DNA of 64,000 nucleotides. Origin: Sipunculus nudus (taxonomy: Eukaryota; Annelida; Sipuncula; Golfingiida; Sipunculidae). The DNA lies in NCBI GenBank assembly GCA_026874595.1, contig CM049317.1, positions 18,373,882 to 18,437,881 on the forward strand, in the 5' to 3' direction. Position 1 is the stretch's first letter. The number at the start of each line of letters is the position of its first letter. Under the pieces are notes generated by a model. It saw nothing but the letters and a program-made list of their open reading frames with translations, was not told the origin of the DNA and made no database searches. Shown piece by piece: positions 1 through 10,890 of this stretch. Position numbers and translations under genes: made by a program.

Positions 1-94
1 GCGCTCTGCATAATTGGAAGGCAGTGCCCCACAGCCATGTATCACGTTTGTATCACAAACGAATGCAAAATTTGGCGAGTTCCTCAATGTTATG

Positions 95-265
95 ACTCAG
101 TAATGGGGATGATTACACACCCAGGACCCGCAGGTGCGGTAGTTACCTGACACCAAGATATTATATAAATGACACTAAGCGCGTGCCCTGTCACGTATTC
201 CAAACCAAGATAGATTCATACAGATGTACAAACAGGTGAAGATCAGTTAAAAAAGTGATTACATC
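95..265 (+). repeat. SINE family S2, degenerate 3' part
   Basis: The stretch shares scattered blocks with the fuller S2 copy at 2741-3060. One is a GGGG-TGATTA block followed by CCGCAGGTGC, and another is a CAGATGTAC block followed by a tail like TTACATCCACAAAA, which also resembles 33045-33080. No tRNA-like head is visible here, so it would be a 5'-truncated or decayed copy. The rest of 1-420 holds nothing else I recognise. Confidence 0.35.
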
Positions 266-419
266 CACAAAAAATATATATACCTTATTCCTTCACACTC
301 GGAACCATTCTACAGAGAAGGTTTAACTCAGTAGTATAAAAAACATTTTTTAAAATCGAACAGGTTGACAGTATTATGTCTACCTAAAGGGTCGACGAAC
401 AACTATAAAGACCTATAAA

Positions 420-500
420 GACTACCGAACGCCACCATCTGAGCCATGGAGAGTGCCTCCCAGTAATTATTACAACTGTCTGTACAGTCCATGAAAAACC
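420..500 (+). repeat. SINE family S1, 3' fragment
   Basis: CGAACGCCACCATCTGAGCC, then ATGGAGAGTGCCTC and a TGTACAGTCCATG end, are the reverse complement of the left part of the S1 copies at 10680, 25949, 27515, 34864 and 51370. It is the only S1 copy in the window in the + orientation. The tRNA-like head is missing, so only the 3' half is kept. Confidence 0.6.
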
Positions 501-872
501 CGATGTTTGCAATCGCCGAGCGATCGCAAATGAAGCCTCCGTCAGCCTTCTCCACCCTAACCCGCTACCCCAGCCCTACCTCTACCCCTCACGGTCAAAC
601 ACCTACCTCTCCCCCCCCCCCCCGGTTACCCGTAAATGATCGGTAATAGTTAATGCGTGGGGAAAGGGAAGGAGTATGATCCCCAGTTGCTTTGTCAGTC
701 ATATGCTATATTGCTATTTACTATTTTTGCTAATTATTATATTCATAGCATTATGTAAATGCCGTGGCCTCAAAGGAATAAAGCAATGTCGCCATTTACA
801 GAATGAATCTAAACAATATGCCTCACCCAATCCCATTGGCCTATTCTTAGGGGGTTTCCTTGATTAGTATTC
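501..872. other. No gene seen; C/pyrimidine-rich tract
   Basis: Nothing coding is recognisable. It holds a C-rich stretch (about 555-625) ending in a C13 run at 611-623. A small 63-codon reading frame at 676-867 has no recognisable domain and is not supported as a gene. Confidence 0.5.
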
Positions 873-873
873 C

Positions 874-936
<63 letters not shown>
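873..936. repeat. (TA)n microsatellite
   Basis: Near-pure TA dinucleotides with one interruption (TGTA). It is immediately followed by the inverted minisatellite. Confidence 0.95.
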
Positions 937-937
<1 letters not shown>

Positions 938-939
938 AC

Positions 940-1640
940 CATTATTATAATATGGGACGGTTATTATATTATGGGTCGTTATTACGACTCCTATTGTAAT
1001 AACGACCCATATTGTAACAATGGTCAATATTGTAATAGAAATTGCCTATTTTGTTGTAAAAACGGCCAATATTATAATAATGGCCAACACCGTAATAATA
1101 AATGAGTAACATTGTAATAACTTTACCTCACCTTTACTGTTATCAGCATGGTGGGGGCTAAAATGGGCAAAAAGGCCAATATTGTAAAAAAAATGCAGTT
1201 TAGAAGATTATGATTACATATACGTAGACAACATAGAAGTTGACGGTTTCACTAGATTTCCATTATGACTGCATCCCATATACCAATGAGGAACCAAAAT
1301 GGCTGTCATTTTAGAAGGTTCTCTCAAACGACATATCGCCTGTTAGATTAGGGATTCATTCTTGAGCTTAAACATATGTTATTACAATATGGGCCGTTTT
1401 TCCCACTTCCCGTTTTATTACAATATGGGTAGGGTATGATTATTACAATACGGGTCGTTTTTATTACAATATGGGCCGTTATTACAATATGGGCCGTTTT
1501 TTATTACATTATGGGCCGTTATTCCTGTATGGGCCAGTTTTATTACAATATGGGCAGGGCATGATTATTACATTATGGGTTGTTTTTATTACAATATGGG
1601 CCGTTATTACATTATGGGCCGGTTATTACATTATGGGTCG
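940..1640. repeat. Inverted minisatellite, ~20-bp unit ATTACAATATGGGCCGTT
   Basis: From 1380 to 1640 about a dozen variants of ATTACAATATGGGCCGTT (18-24 bp spacing) run head to tail. Between about 1000 and 1185 the same unit occurs in the opposite orientation (for example AACGACCCATATTGTAA and AAGGCCAATATTGTAA), and a few direct-orientation units lie at 945-990. The two arms are separated by about 200 bp of non-repetitive DNA, so the whole could form a large imperfect hairpin. It could be a fold-back element whose arms are tandem arrays, or an inverted duplication of a minisatellite. Confidence 0.75.
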
Positions 1641-2740
1641 TAACAACTCGCATTGCGTGTTACCTGAGGGAACAGCCTTCGTTGTCCCAACTCCTACAGT
1701 TTCATGGGCATAGTGGTCTTTGCCCTGGGTATACCCACAATTAACACCTCTAACATAAAAGTAGACAGTATGTCAATATTGAATGCTATATACAGTTCAC
1801 TCGATCTCCTCGTGTTCATCTTTTTTTCGCTATGAACATTGTTGTTTTAAAGTTACATTTCATGGTGAAACCCTTAATGTAAGGTAGAGGATTAAAGGGT
1901 CAACTAGTAAAACAATTATTTTAAAATATGAGAAAACAGTCAACATTTTATAATATATCAAGGTCATCGACCACATGAAAACGGCCTCAGTTGGGAGCTG
2001 CGGTTTGGATATCATGTAAACACTAAATATATAACCTGCTAAAATAAAGATACAGGGACATGCAGGAACACATCTGATCTATCAGATCATTATAAAGAGT
2101 CCAAACATATATAAAACCTAAAATGGAGATTTATTTTTATTTTTAATTGCCATCAAAGCAATCACTTCCATATGCAGCTCAATGAACATATTGGAAAATA
2201 CAAATCTAAAAGGAAATTATTTCCCAAAACCCGGTAAACACAGATTGAGCTTTACTTTTAAATTCTAACAGTTCATATACATCATATGTATGAACGATTT
2301 GAAATATTTTATATTATGGACACATATAACTGTTCCTTTATTTCAAAGTGAAATGAGAAATATTTAAGCCCCCCTCCCCCCCCCCCCCCCCCCCGTGTAT
2401 TATTGATTTCCGTTAATCTATATATTCACTCAAAAATTAACATAAATCCCACACTTATTCTCGTTCGCAATAGCAATCCCGTGTATGGAAAAGTTGACTA
2501 CACTTTGACCTAAAATGGAGATTTGCGTCTTAGGAAAAATATTAAAATCAAAATATTTTATACAAAGACTATAATAAATTTTGGTCTATATATTTCATTT
2601 TTGCGCCGTGAAAAATTGCAGACTTAAAATGGTAAAGGATTTATTTCAAAAACACATTCAAAATGATCTGCTTTAAACTTTAGTTAATTCATACGTAACC
2701 CTTTTTTCTTAGCTGATTTTTTTTTCGGTTTATTAGCTTT
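1641..2740. other. No gene seen; C-rich homopolymer
   Basis: AT-rich sequence without a supported reading frame. It contains a C6-T-C19 tract at 2369-2394. Short recurring words like CCTAAAATGGAGATTT occur near 2118 and 2511, hinting at an old low-copy repeat. Confidence 0.45.
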
Positions 2741-3060
2741 TGTAGTCTAGGGATAGAGCACAATATACAAAGCCGAGAGATCGTGAGTTCGAATTTCAGC
2801 CGAGATGCGGTGAGATTTTTCACGGTAGGCCCCGTGTGTTTCACTCACAAACTAATCCTCCTTGTGGGCGGCCCTCGGTTTTATGGCACAACAACGGGGG
2901 TGATTAAACGCAGACATTCCGCAGGTGCCTCACACCTTGTTAACTAGGCAAATGTTTCCGCCCACATCAAGTACTCGGAAATTGGAATAAAATTCTGCAG
3001 ATGTACATAGCACTTAGTTAAATCAGCATAACAAATGTGGGCGGTCACTCTCACCGAAAA
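2741..3060 (+). repeat. tRNA-derived SINE, family S2 (fullest copy)
   Basis: The head is tRNA-like: TAGTCTAGGGATAGAGC resembles an A box and GTGAGTTCGAATTTC resembles a B box (consensus GGTTCGANTCC), about 40 bp apart as in tRNA genes. It continues with a body containing TTTTTCACGGTAGGCCCCGT and ends near ATTCTGCAGATGT and an A-rich tail. Related copies lie at 24935-25290 (-), 27770-27975 (-), 31155-31225 (+) and 32970-33110 (+). It should be pol III-transcribed if intact. The A box is diverged, so this copy is probably silent. Confidence 0.7.
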
Positions 3061-3379
3061 CAATATAAAAAAATAGGTAAAAATGATTATGTTTGAAATA
3101 ATGTAACCAAATAACACGAATACAAAAATAATATTTTTGAAAGTGACACTTTTCTCCTCGATTTGACATTAAAGCATGTAAATTATATCGTGAAAATTAT
3201 ATTTACTCAACCTTTACTCACTCGGATCGATATATCCGCAAAGATCCCGTACAAAGCTTATCTGAAATGTTATGTTATGACCACTTTTCAATTTCAATTA
3301 TAACTTTGTTACAAGAATTAATTCGTTGTTATCAAGTGATTAACTTAAAGAGAGTGATTGACTTTATTTTTTACCTATG
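3061..3379. other. No gene seen
   Basis: AT-rich sequence with no repeat or coding signal that I can support. Confidence 0.5.
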
Positions 3380-3620
3380 TTTGTTTGGTGTTTGAGTGTG
3401 TGTGTGTCTTTTCGTTCGTTCGTTAGATTGTTAGTTTGCATTCATAAAACTTGGCTACCAAACTAATTTTTACGAGGCATTTGTATGGTTGTGGCGCTGG
3501 TCACGGGAAACTTTATTAAATTTTAGTGCGAGATTCGGATAAAGAGGCAGACTCAATGTAATTTTGTTTCGGCGGAGGTCTGTGCTCTATACTAAGCGCC
3601 ATTGGGGGGGGGGGATAATC
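3380..3620 (+). repeat. Interspersed repeat R3, copy 1
   Basis: TTTCGGCGGAGGTCTGTGCTCTAT at 3567-3590 matches TCTGGGCGGAGGTATGCGCTCTAT at 39616-39640, and both are preceded at similar distances by GTTTGTTTGG/TGTGTGTGT-like sequence. A (GTTC)n run lies near 3411-3424 and a G9 run at 3604-3612. The family class is unknown; no inverted ends or TSD could be fixed. Confidence 0.5.
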
Positions 3621-4800
3621 AGTCAACAGATATTCTGAGGCGATCTTTAAAACTTGGCATGTATGATGAACTGTTGACAAATATGACAGACCATGTCGAA
3701 AATCCATTAGATTAAAGACTCGTTTTTCACGATATTTTTGGTGTAAATTTTATCTGTAAGTGGAGTTGTGTAAAGCAAGTATGAGTGAGTAATTTCAGCT
3801 TTATCACTCCGCACAATGGATGATAACATTCGTAAACAGGTGAGTATAATAACCTTATATTAATAGACCATTGAACTTACTGCCCTTGCAATAATAGGCT
3901 CAGACTGAAAGACCGGTGGCAATGATACACGCGTTAACGATCTCACTAAAGATGAACATATAAAATGGCATTTTCCGATGAAACGAAAAAACATAACCTC
4001 AGATCTGACATCTAGTAGCGCCTCACGACATTCGTCAAACCAATCAGTCTTCAGTAACTTTGGCTGTCGACGCTAGCCGGGCCGCAATTGATTTTCGCCT
4101 CTCGTGATGTTAACAGACTCGGATGTTTCTCGTGAACTTCAAACTTTAGTACCTGGACTTATGGCGTTTACGCGACACCAGACACAAAGTAAACAAGACC
4201 TAGCCAGTTACTCGGATGTATTAATCTGCTTCTATACAGCTAGTCTCGGATAAACAATTTAGACTGGTAATTAATATACCTATATCTGTTGTGTTGATTG
4301 TGATGCTGCGTAATTTTAATTTACGAGTGCTTTGGACAAAATATATAGATAAAAATGAAAAAGATATTAGCAAAATAAACAAGCGTTATAGCTAGGAGCA
4401 AATAGTACACGTGAATACTAGATAAAAAATCAGCAATTTTCTTTAAAACGAAAATGCGTGACGTTTCATTTTTATTTTTGTCTGCCTCAGAAGGCCTGAT
4501 CTGATGTATTAATATATAGAACAAAACCTGCATGCATTTTGACGACTTGATACGTGTCAGAAGTCGCAACCCCGTCATCCCCGCAAGGTTGAAAAAAATT
4601 ATACAGCGATGGGCTATCCGGGCGGGAGCCATCTAAAGGGCAGCAACAAAAAATAGTCGGCACGTTGTGTTGAATGCAGCTACAGAAATCATTTAAATGG
4701 CATTAGGATATCCTTGGGCAACCTGGCAGCCAGGACGCGTCTGTAGCCCATGTAAAGTCAGATATTGAATCGACGCTTGATCTTAGTTATAACCACAAAT
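3621..4800. other. Upstream region of the receptor exon; promoter not defined
   Basis: This is the interval upstream of the receptor start codon. No TATA box at a plausible position or CpG-rich stretch stands out. A 103-codon frame on the - strand (4321-4632) has no recognisable domain and is probably chance. Immediately upstream of the receptor ATG, a start-stop ATGTAA lies at 4750-4755; if the transcript begins above it, it would be a minimal upstream ORF in a weak Kozak context. Confidence 0.4.
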
Positions 4801-5119
4801 ATGGGATTATCGGGTGCACAAGGCAGCGTTTTAATGTATATCATCATTTTAATCAGCTTAATCATTACTTCTGTAAGCGGACGGGATTATAAGCTCGGAG
4901 TGTTTTTGCCCTATACCGGACACTGGCCGTTGGGGTCCACCATTGCCGGAGCCCTGCCTTTAGCGATAGAAAAGGTGAACTCGGATCCAATGTTTACTGA
5001 ATTACGATATAATAACGCTTCGTTGACTTATGTTTGGAGAGATACAAAAAGTGTAGACAGCATCGGCCTCACGCAGTTGGTATCATTACGGATGAATGAC
5101 AACATTGACGCTTATATTG
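4801..5119 (+). CDS. Natriuretic-peptide-receptor-like receptor guanylyl cyclase, first coding exon (partial)
   Basis: The exon encodes about 106 residues. The start chosen is ATG at 4801 (A at -3, G at +4, a good Kozak context); the frame extends upstream only without another ATG. Residues about 10-27 are a hydrophobic signal-peptide core (VLMYIIILISLIITSVSG). A type I periplasmic-binding-like ANF-receptor start follows: YKLGVFLPYTGHWP, then GALPLAIEKVNSDP. The end, NIDAYIG, sits where natriuretic peptide receptors and invertebrate receptor guanylyl cyclases have an IG-P-G motif. An NNAS sequon suggests N-glycosylation. The exon stops at a GTAAGT donor in phase 1, splitting that glycine codon. 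Known family members have an extracellular ligand domain, one membrane span, a kinase-homology domain and a cGMP-making cyclase; none of these later parts is seen here. A clearance-type receptor lacking the cyclase, or another ANF-receptor family protein, remains possible. Confidence 0.8.
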
Positions 5120-5125
5120 GTAAGT
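5120..5125 (+). other. Splice donor of the receptor exon
   Basis: ATTG|GTAAGT is a perfect metazoan 5' splice site at the point where homology to the receptor family would be interrupted. Reading through gives lower-complexity protein and a stop at 5254-5256, which supports splicing here. Confidence 0.8.
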
Positions 5126-6390
5126 ACCCATCATTTATTTTAGCACCTGTAAATTATAGATGCACGAATTATGTCTCATATCAAATATTTATATGGTCGG
5201 TAACTTGCAGCCAAACAGAACAAATGAGCAAAAAAAAACCCTTTCCCCAAAACTGAGGATGGTATAATGTCAGCTGTTACTAAAATATATTATTGTTCTA
5301 ACGATGCCAGCCTTTGGGTATATTAAGGCACTAAAAAGTCTTCAACAAACCTTCCTAGAAGGAATACATCCCGGTATTTGTCACAGACATCAATCAACTA
5401 TTGGACTAAACACAGTAATGTATGTGAATATACAGTAACCAGTCAATAATACCCTTAGCCCTGGAGCAATTCTTTAACCCATGCTTACGATGTTATATAA
5501 TTGTGTGTTTTTGTTGTTATGTGTTGTATTTGTATAAAGGTTCTCGTGCATATAAAAATTTTCCTATGGACTTCCTACTATCAAAACTTTAGAAGGTCTG
5601 ATTTGTGTATTACAAGTTACGGGTTCGTTTCAATTATTTGCCCAGTTTTATTTTTACCCGTGTCAAATGTTGAATGTTTTCAGAAGTGGGATAGGAAAGT
5701 TCCTACATGCTTTTCTGGGGACAGAGTGGGTATATGCAATCGAACAAACAAAAGTTTATATATAATATATATGTATATATATATATATAAATCAATATAT
5801 AAATATATGTATATATATTGTATATGAGATTCTTCAATCTGGACATCAATATTTTTTTTCAGTGTTTTGCTGCAACCCATTCTTTCCTGAGTAACTTGTT
5901 CTCGTTTCTTTTTTGCTATTTGATATTTAGTTTTGTGTCTTGATATTAAGTATGGATTCAAAATGTGTCATTGGCTAAAAGGTGATTAGATTTTTTCTTC
6001 AAACGTAGTTCTCAATTTTGAGTTTTTACTTTGATTCAGCCCAACAGAAAAACATAATATTACCGTTATATTTTTTAAAAGCGTAGGTCATAAGATGGCC
6101 TTTCATGCTCCTGAAGTTCATTCTGAAAGACAATTTTGATTAAAAATGTAGAGTACATGTACAATGTATTGTACCATTCGCTATATAATATGAATTCTTA
6201 ATTGCTCTTTAGGGAAAATGGGTGGCGGTTAAGATTAAATTACGCATCTGAATACTGCATAGGGTGTTCGGAACATGGCAGGTTTATCTGAAAGAATGGA
6301 AGAAAGATCATTTGGACTTCGAGAATTAAACAACATATCATTGATACTTCCACGTTAAACAAAACCAACCATTAGACTTAGCACTGTACG

Positions 6391-6392
<2 letters not shown>
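5126..6392 (+). other. Intron 1 sequence, with (TA)n at 5757-5822
   Basis: No exon is recognisable. It contains a TA-rich microsatellite with interruptions at 5757-5822. The longer reading frames here (5501-5827 +, 5680-5961 -) run through that microsatellite and encode Tyr/Ile repeats, so they are not genes. Confidence 0.5.
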
Positions 6393-6423
<31 letters not shown>

Positions 6424-6431
6424 GGGGGGGG
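6393..6431. repeat. (GT)n microsatellite with G run
   Basis: Pure GT dinucleotides to about 6421, followed by GCG8. Confidence 0.95.
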
Positions 6432-7719
6432 AGAGTTGAGAACGGTGAATGTGCCATGTTGAAATGTGAACAGAGAAGGGGGTTATACTGTATTTACTTT
6501 TACGCCTATGATATTAACGTTCCACCCACATATGGCATGGAAATAATACATAGAAACAGTTAACATTTTTTTATATTGGATCAGATAGTTCAGAATAAAA
6601 GAAAACGTTTTCATGTGTTTGTCATGTCAATCGATCACGGATGGGTGGTCGTATATTAATTGAACTTCTCAAATCTAATCTGTATTGTACAACTGCCATG
6701 CCTTCAAGTTATCTCGTTATTTACCTGACAAAAGAAACACTATTGAACTGTTATTACTTAGTTTAATCAATCAGATTTTTGACCATTAACCCTGTTATGT
6801 CGTAATTGAAGAATAGTGCTTATCGGGATAGCGGCCCTTAATACGATAATCACAGTATGAATGACATATTACCTCTAATGCCGATGTACAGATGTGCAGA
6901 TCAGTACATTTAGGTCATTATACAAAATGTAATCGCGCATCAAAAGAAATACATCTAATTCAAAGGAGCTGAACGTTATGTTTATAGAAAATACAGTCTT
7001 TAATGGTTTATTTTTTATTTCTACGGCTCTGTCAAATTGTTCTCCAACTTAAATCGGAATCAATATTAAAAGTCCGATAGCCATACAGTGAGAGTTCCTA
7101 CAGTATAAGCCGCGGTATAGGCAATGGGTCCGTTGCATGTTCTTCGACTTCCTGTTCACGGCCTAGCTACAAGACACCGGATTACACCATTTTGACACCA
7201 ATAAATATATGCTTCATGGTTTCCATAGCAACTAAAATTAAACATCGATCACCATCTTTAAATAGTTAGTGACCTTTTTATCAGAGGCATTTCAATGAGT
7301 TAAGCAGGAACAGTGAAGGACAGTCGTACAGTCACTTGGATACCTCACTTGGAACCTTGCTGACTCGAGGGACCGAGAGCTAGAATTTTGTTTAAACGGG
7401 CCAACTTTGAAGAGTGACGCGCTGGCAGGGCAGAACGTTAATATCTGTTGGCAATGGCTACAATGGCATTGAGTGTTGTGTAGTCTGAGGCTTATCTTGT
7501 AGAAACTCCCACTGTATGGATATTGGACTCAATATAGGACAGGGCCTTAAAATATTGAGTCCGATAAAATCGTTAAATTCTCCAGGTCTGAAACCCCTGG
7601 CCAAGGTAAAAAAGCTGACAAAAGCCCTCAGCCAAAAGAACAGTGTTTAGAGGTGGTAACAGTAACAAGTACCAAATATCCGTTCTCACATGGATGTATA
7701 TCTGTACATGTCTCAGTTA
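6432..7719. other. No exon seen (probable intron)
   Basis: AT-rich, apparently unique sequence. I find no reading frame, tRNA-like box or terminal inverted repeat here. Confidence 0.45.
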
Positions 7720-8650
7720 TAAATTTAAAATGGAGAGGTATGTACCATGATTCATAACAATCCACCAAATGCTTCCTGAAAAATAAGCTTCTAAGTTTTA
7801 TTCTATTATAAGCTCTGTGACCTTGAAAAGTAGGTCAAGGTACCAATCTTCGAACATGAACGAGATTTTTGTTGATATACATCTTCACCAAAGAAATAAA
7901 ATTCCTATTGTGAATCCTTTTAGAGATATCCCGCTCACAAGGCCACAGTTGAAAAATCCAAGAGAAATTCAAATAAAAAATCAGAAATTGCAGGTGGCGC
8001 CCCCAAACTTGTGCAGCTGTTACAGACCATCAGTCCCTATGATTATAGTAAGTATTGTGACAATCCATCCAATGGTTCCTGAGAAAAAAGCTTCTAAATG
8101 TTTTTTTCTATAATCAGCTCTAAAACGTAGAAAAATAGGTCAAGGTCACCCATCTTCGAACTTGACCGAGATTTTGTCAATATACATCTTCACCGAAAAA
8201 AAAAATTCTTGCGGTGAATCCTTTTCGAGATATCCCGCTCACAAGCCCAAAGTTGAAAAATCCGATAAAAATTCATTTAAAATCAGAAATTGTAGGTGGC
8301 GCCACCAAACTTGAATAGCAGATACAGACTATCAGTCCCAATAATCATGGTAAGTTTTGTGAAAATCCACCAAATGGTTCCTGAGTAATAAGCATCTAAG
8401 TGTTTTTCTATAATCAGCTCTAAAATGTAGAAAAATAGGTCAAGGTCACCCATCTTCGAACTTGGTCGAGATTTTGTCGATATACATCTTTACCGTGGAA
8501 ATAAAATTCTGACGGTGAATACTTTTCAAGATATCCCGCTCACAAGGTAAAAGTTTACGGACGCCGGACGGATGGACGGACGGACGGACGGACAGCTTGG
8601 GTGACGACAATAGCCCATCAGCCTAAGGGCTGAGGCCTAACAAAGTGTCT
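7720..8650 (+). repeat. ~300-bp tandem repeat ending in (GGAC)n
   Basis: Two complete units and a shorter third follow each other. The landmark AGGTCAAGGT...ATCTTCGAAC recurs at about 7831, 8139 and 8439, and GGTTCCTGAG at about 8071 and 8377. GAGATATCCCGCTCACAAG and GGTGGCGCC(C/A)CC also recur. The array ends with GGACGCCGGACGG, a GGAC tetranucleotide run (about 8568-8592) and CCCATCAGCCTAAGGGCTGAGG, a hairpin. The layout resembles repeat blocks common in mollusc genomes. The 98-codon frame at 7817-8113 lies wholly in it and is not a gene. Confidence 0.8.
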
Positions 8651-9724
8651 GGCAGACTGATGAAGACTAAATAAAGATTTAGCGGTTATGATACCTGTTT
8701 TGGTTGTATGTTCCCTTGTGATTTGCAAGAACTAAGTCAGGAATAAATAAATTAGTCTGGTGATGAGACTTAAGGAGAGAGATACGTTAATATAAACCCA
8801 TGATTTTATATATTCGTATGAACTAGAGATCTGAGAGTCATTCTGATAAGGTGTGCATGTGTATTTATGTCTGTGTTATGAAAGCGACCTATTCCAGTAC
8901 CTCACTTCTATTAAGTAAGATAACGCCTTTGACCTATTATGAAAAATAAACCAAAAAATCGTCGATCCCACGTTGCACAGGCTGTTCCCTTTGTTAATAT
9001 CTACTTGTTTATAAAATGTGGGAGGTCCGACAAAATTGCCGCTAAATAACCCAAATATGTCGTAAAAACAGTAAGGTTAAAATAATACGCACCAGGGTTT
9101 TGCAGATGACCAGGAATTCTAAGTATATTCTCACAACCAACATTTAGCGACCTTTCAACTTGTATAATCAACCACCTCAAATAACATGCCTTTGTTGCTT
9201 TTCGACATGGGCATATGTATCGCTTGTAGATTAACACCGTCACAGAGAACCTACCAGCAGAAATAACCTATAGTTCATCAATACAACAAGAGCAAGCCAG
9301 AAATATAAATTCTACAAATAAACTTGTGAATTGCTGGCTTTAATACCTGCGTCAGATCCGAACTGGCCTTTAATCTTCAATTTTCTCTTCACAACAGCAT
9401 TGTTTCCGGGTGTCTTAATTGAGACGCGGATAAAATGACTTGTTGCTCTGTCATATGTAAGAAATACACATGAATGTATAACTTTAATATCGCAGGTCAT
9501 TAAGTTGTTCCTATCGCGGAAATGTGAGATATTGATATCAAAGCCTTTCATGAGGCATGTACTTCGGCGGAAATGAACATGATGACCTGGTAACAATATA
9601 CAGATGTCAGATTGATTATCGCCGTTGGCTCGAAATCAAATCTGGAATCCAGTTAATTCCTGACAGAAATCCCCCTCCTCCTCCCCTCAACAATTACTGA
9701 AATTGACGTGAAAGGGACAAAAAT
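8651..9724. other. No gene seen
   Basis: Apparently unique sequence. Minus-strand frames at 9001-9243 and 9312-9596 (80 and 94 codons) have no recognisable motif or splice context and are unsupported. Confidence 0.4.
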
Positions 9725-10045
9725 ATGCATTCTAAGGAATGCAAGTCTCCGCCATGTGGGGGATCCTATTATGTGATTATCCCAAAACTGAGTTTGTGTT
9801 CACATATTCGGCCCATGTGTCCAGGTTTATTTATGCATAAGTGATTTACATTTGAGAGTATTCGCTGATGACATTTGTGAATCTGGCTCATCTTCTGGAT
9901 CCACAGCAAAAGCTGATAGATTGTTTATTGGTCCATTTCCGCAAAAGCCCTGAATATTTCATGATGTTCCGTTCATGATTGCGTGGGTTAATCATGCACA
10001 CAGCCACACAGACACACACACACGAACGGAGATGGGAGCATACCC
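9725..10045 (+). repeat. GCATTC-headed repeat, copy 1
   Basis: It begins with the small palindrome GCATTCTAAGGAATGC, then AAGTCTCCGCCATG. It continues through CACATATTCGGCCCATGT and GCATAAGTGA, and ends in a short CA repeat followed by CGAACGGAGATGGGAGCATA. The same order occurs at 13037 (interrupted), 16886, 61737 and, reversed, at 49400-49563. No A/B boxes are evident; the class is unknown. The 5' hairpin and 3' CA repeat are constant features. Confidence 0.75.
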
Positions 10046-10679
10046 TCCTAGTATAGGTAATGAAATACATCAGTGTTGTCCTATACAAGAGCCTAGATTC
10101 GGGTTTTCCATGAATTTGACTGGATATTATTCTATGGTCAATACAGAACAAACTTTAGCGTATATTGGTAAACATGAAACGAGGCCTGTGAAGCCCAACT
10201 GTACAGCAATGGAAGACCAAGGGAACATTCTATAGTATATAAACAAGGTCAATGAATCATAAATGAAAATATTACAAATTATGTATGAATCATTCCAGAT
10301 AAATAAATAATGTGTGCAGACGCAGACCAGAGTCAGTCCCATGGTCTATAGCCTTGAGTGAAGAGTGGTCGATGACATTAAATGATTTACTCATGGGCAT
10401 ACAACTGCTTTTCTGTAAGAAACCTTCACATTTCACAACTAAACAATACAGTTTTGACAACGTTACACAATTTTAGTGCTTTTCCGGCTTGTCATGTTAA
10501 CCCATCTGTCATGGTTGCATATACAACACAAACATCCCTACAGTAATACATTTCACTAACCTTGAACCATGATTGGCAAAATGCAGATGTTAACAACAGC
10601 CTCTTATTATTCACACTCCTGGATCTTACATCTTTCTGTATATATCATGTAGTATATTAGATTATTTATATATTTTTTT
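10046..10679. other. No gene seen
   Basis: Short frames around 9888-10342 on both strands overlap the preceding repeat and have no domain signal. Nothing else is supported. Confidence 0.4.
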
Positions 10680-10890
10680 TTATTTTACATGGATTGTACA
10701 AACAGGTATAATATCTCATACGAGGCACTCCGCATGGCACAGATAGTGGCGTTCGGTATTCGGTATATGTGGAGGAAACTGGGAAACCATAGAGCTTAGA
10801 CGGCAACTACTACCCACTTTCGTAGCTAAACCGAGGATCGAACCGGGGTCGCCAGCCGAGAGAGCTGAGCGTTTTACAACTCGATTGTTC
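10680..10890 (-). repeat. tRNA-derived SINE, family S1
   Basis: On the - strand a tRNA-like head with the B box CCCCGGTTCGATCC is followed by TTTCCCAGTTTCCTCCAC, CGAACGCCACTATCTG and CTGTTTGTACAATCCATGTA, then an A-rich end. The order matches the S1 copies at 27515-27725 and 51370-51595. Confidence 0.8.

Noticed and set aside
940-1640. Relationship between the ~20-bp minisatellite here and the 32-bp array at 56 kb
   Set aside because: Both contain GGCC(C)GTT-TTA-like words, but the unit lengths and remaining sequence differ; similarity is too short to support common origin.
4765-4800. Upstream start of the receptor at 4765
   Set aside because: The codon there is TTG, not ATG; the first in-frame ATG is at 4801 and directly precedes a normal signal peptide.
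5120-5256. Extension of the receptor coding sequence to the stop at 5254-5256
   Set aside because: A perfect donor occurs at 5120 where family homology stops, and the read-through part does not look like the receptor domain.
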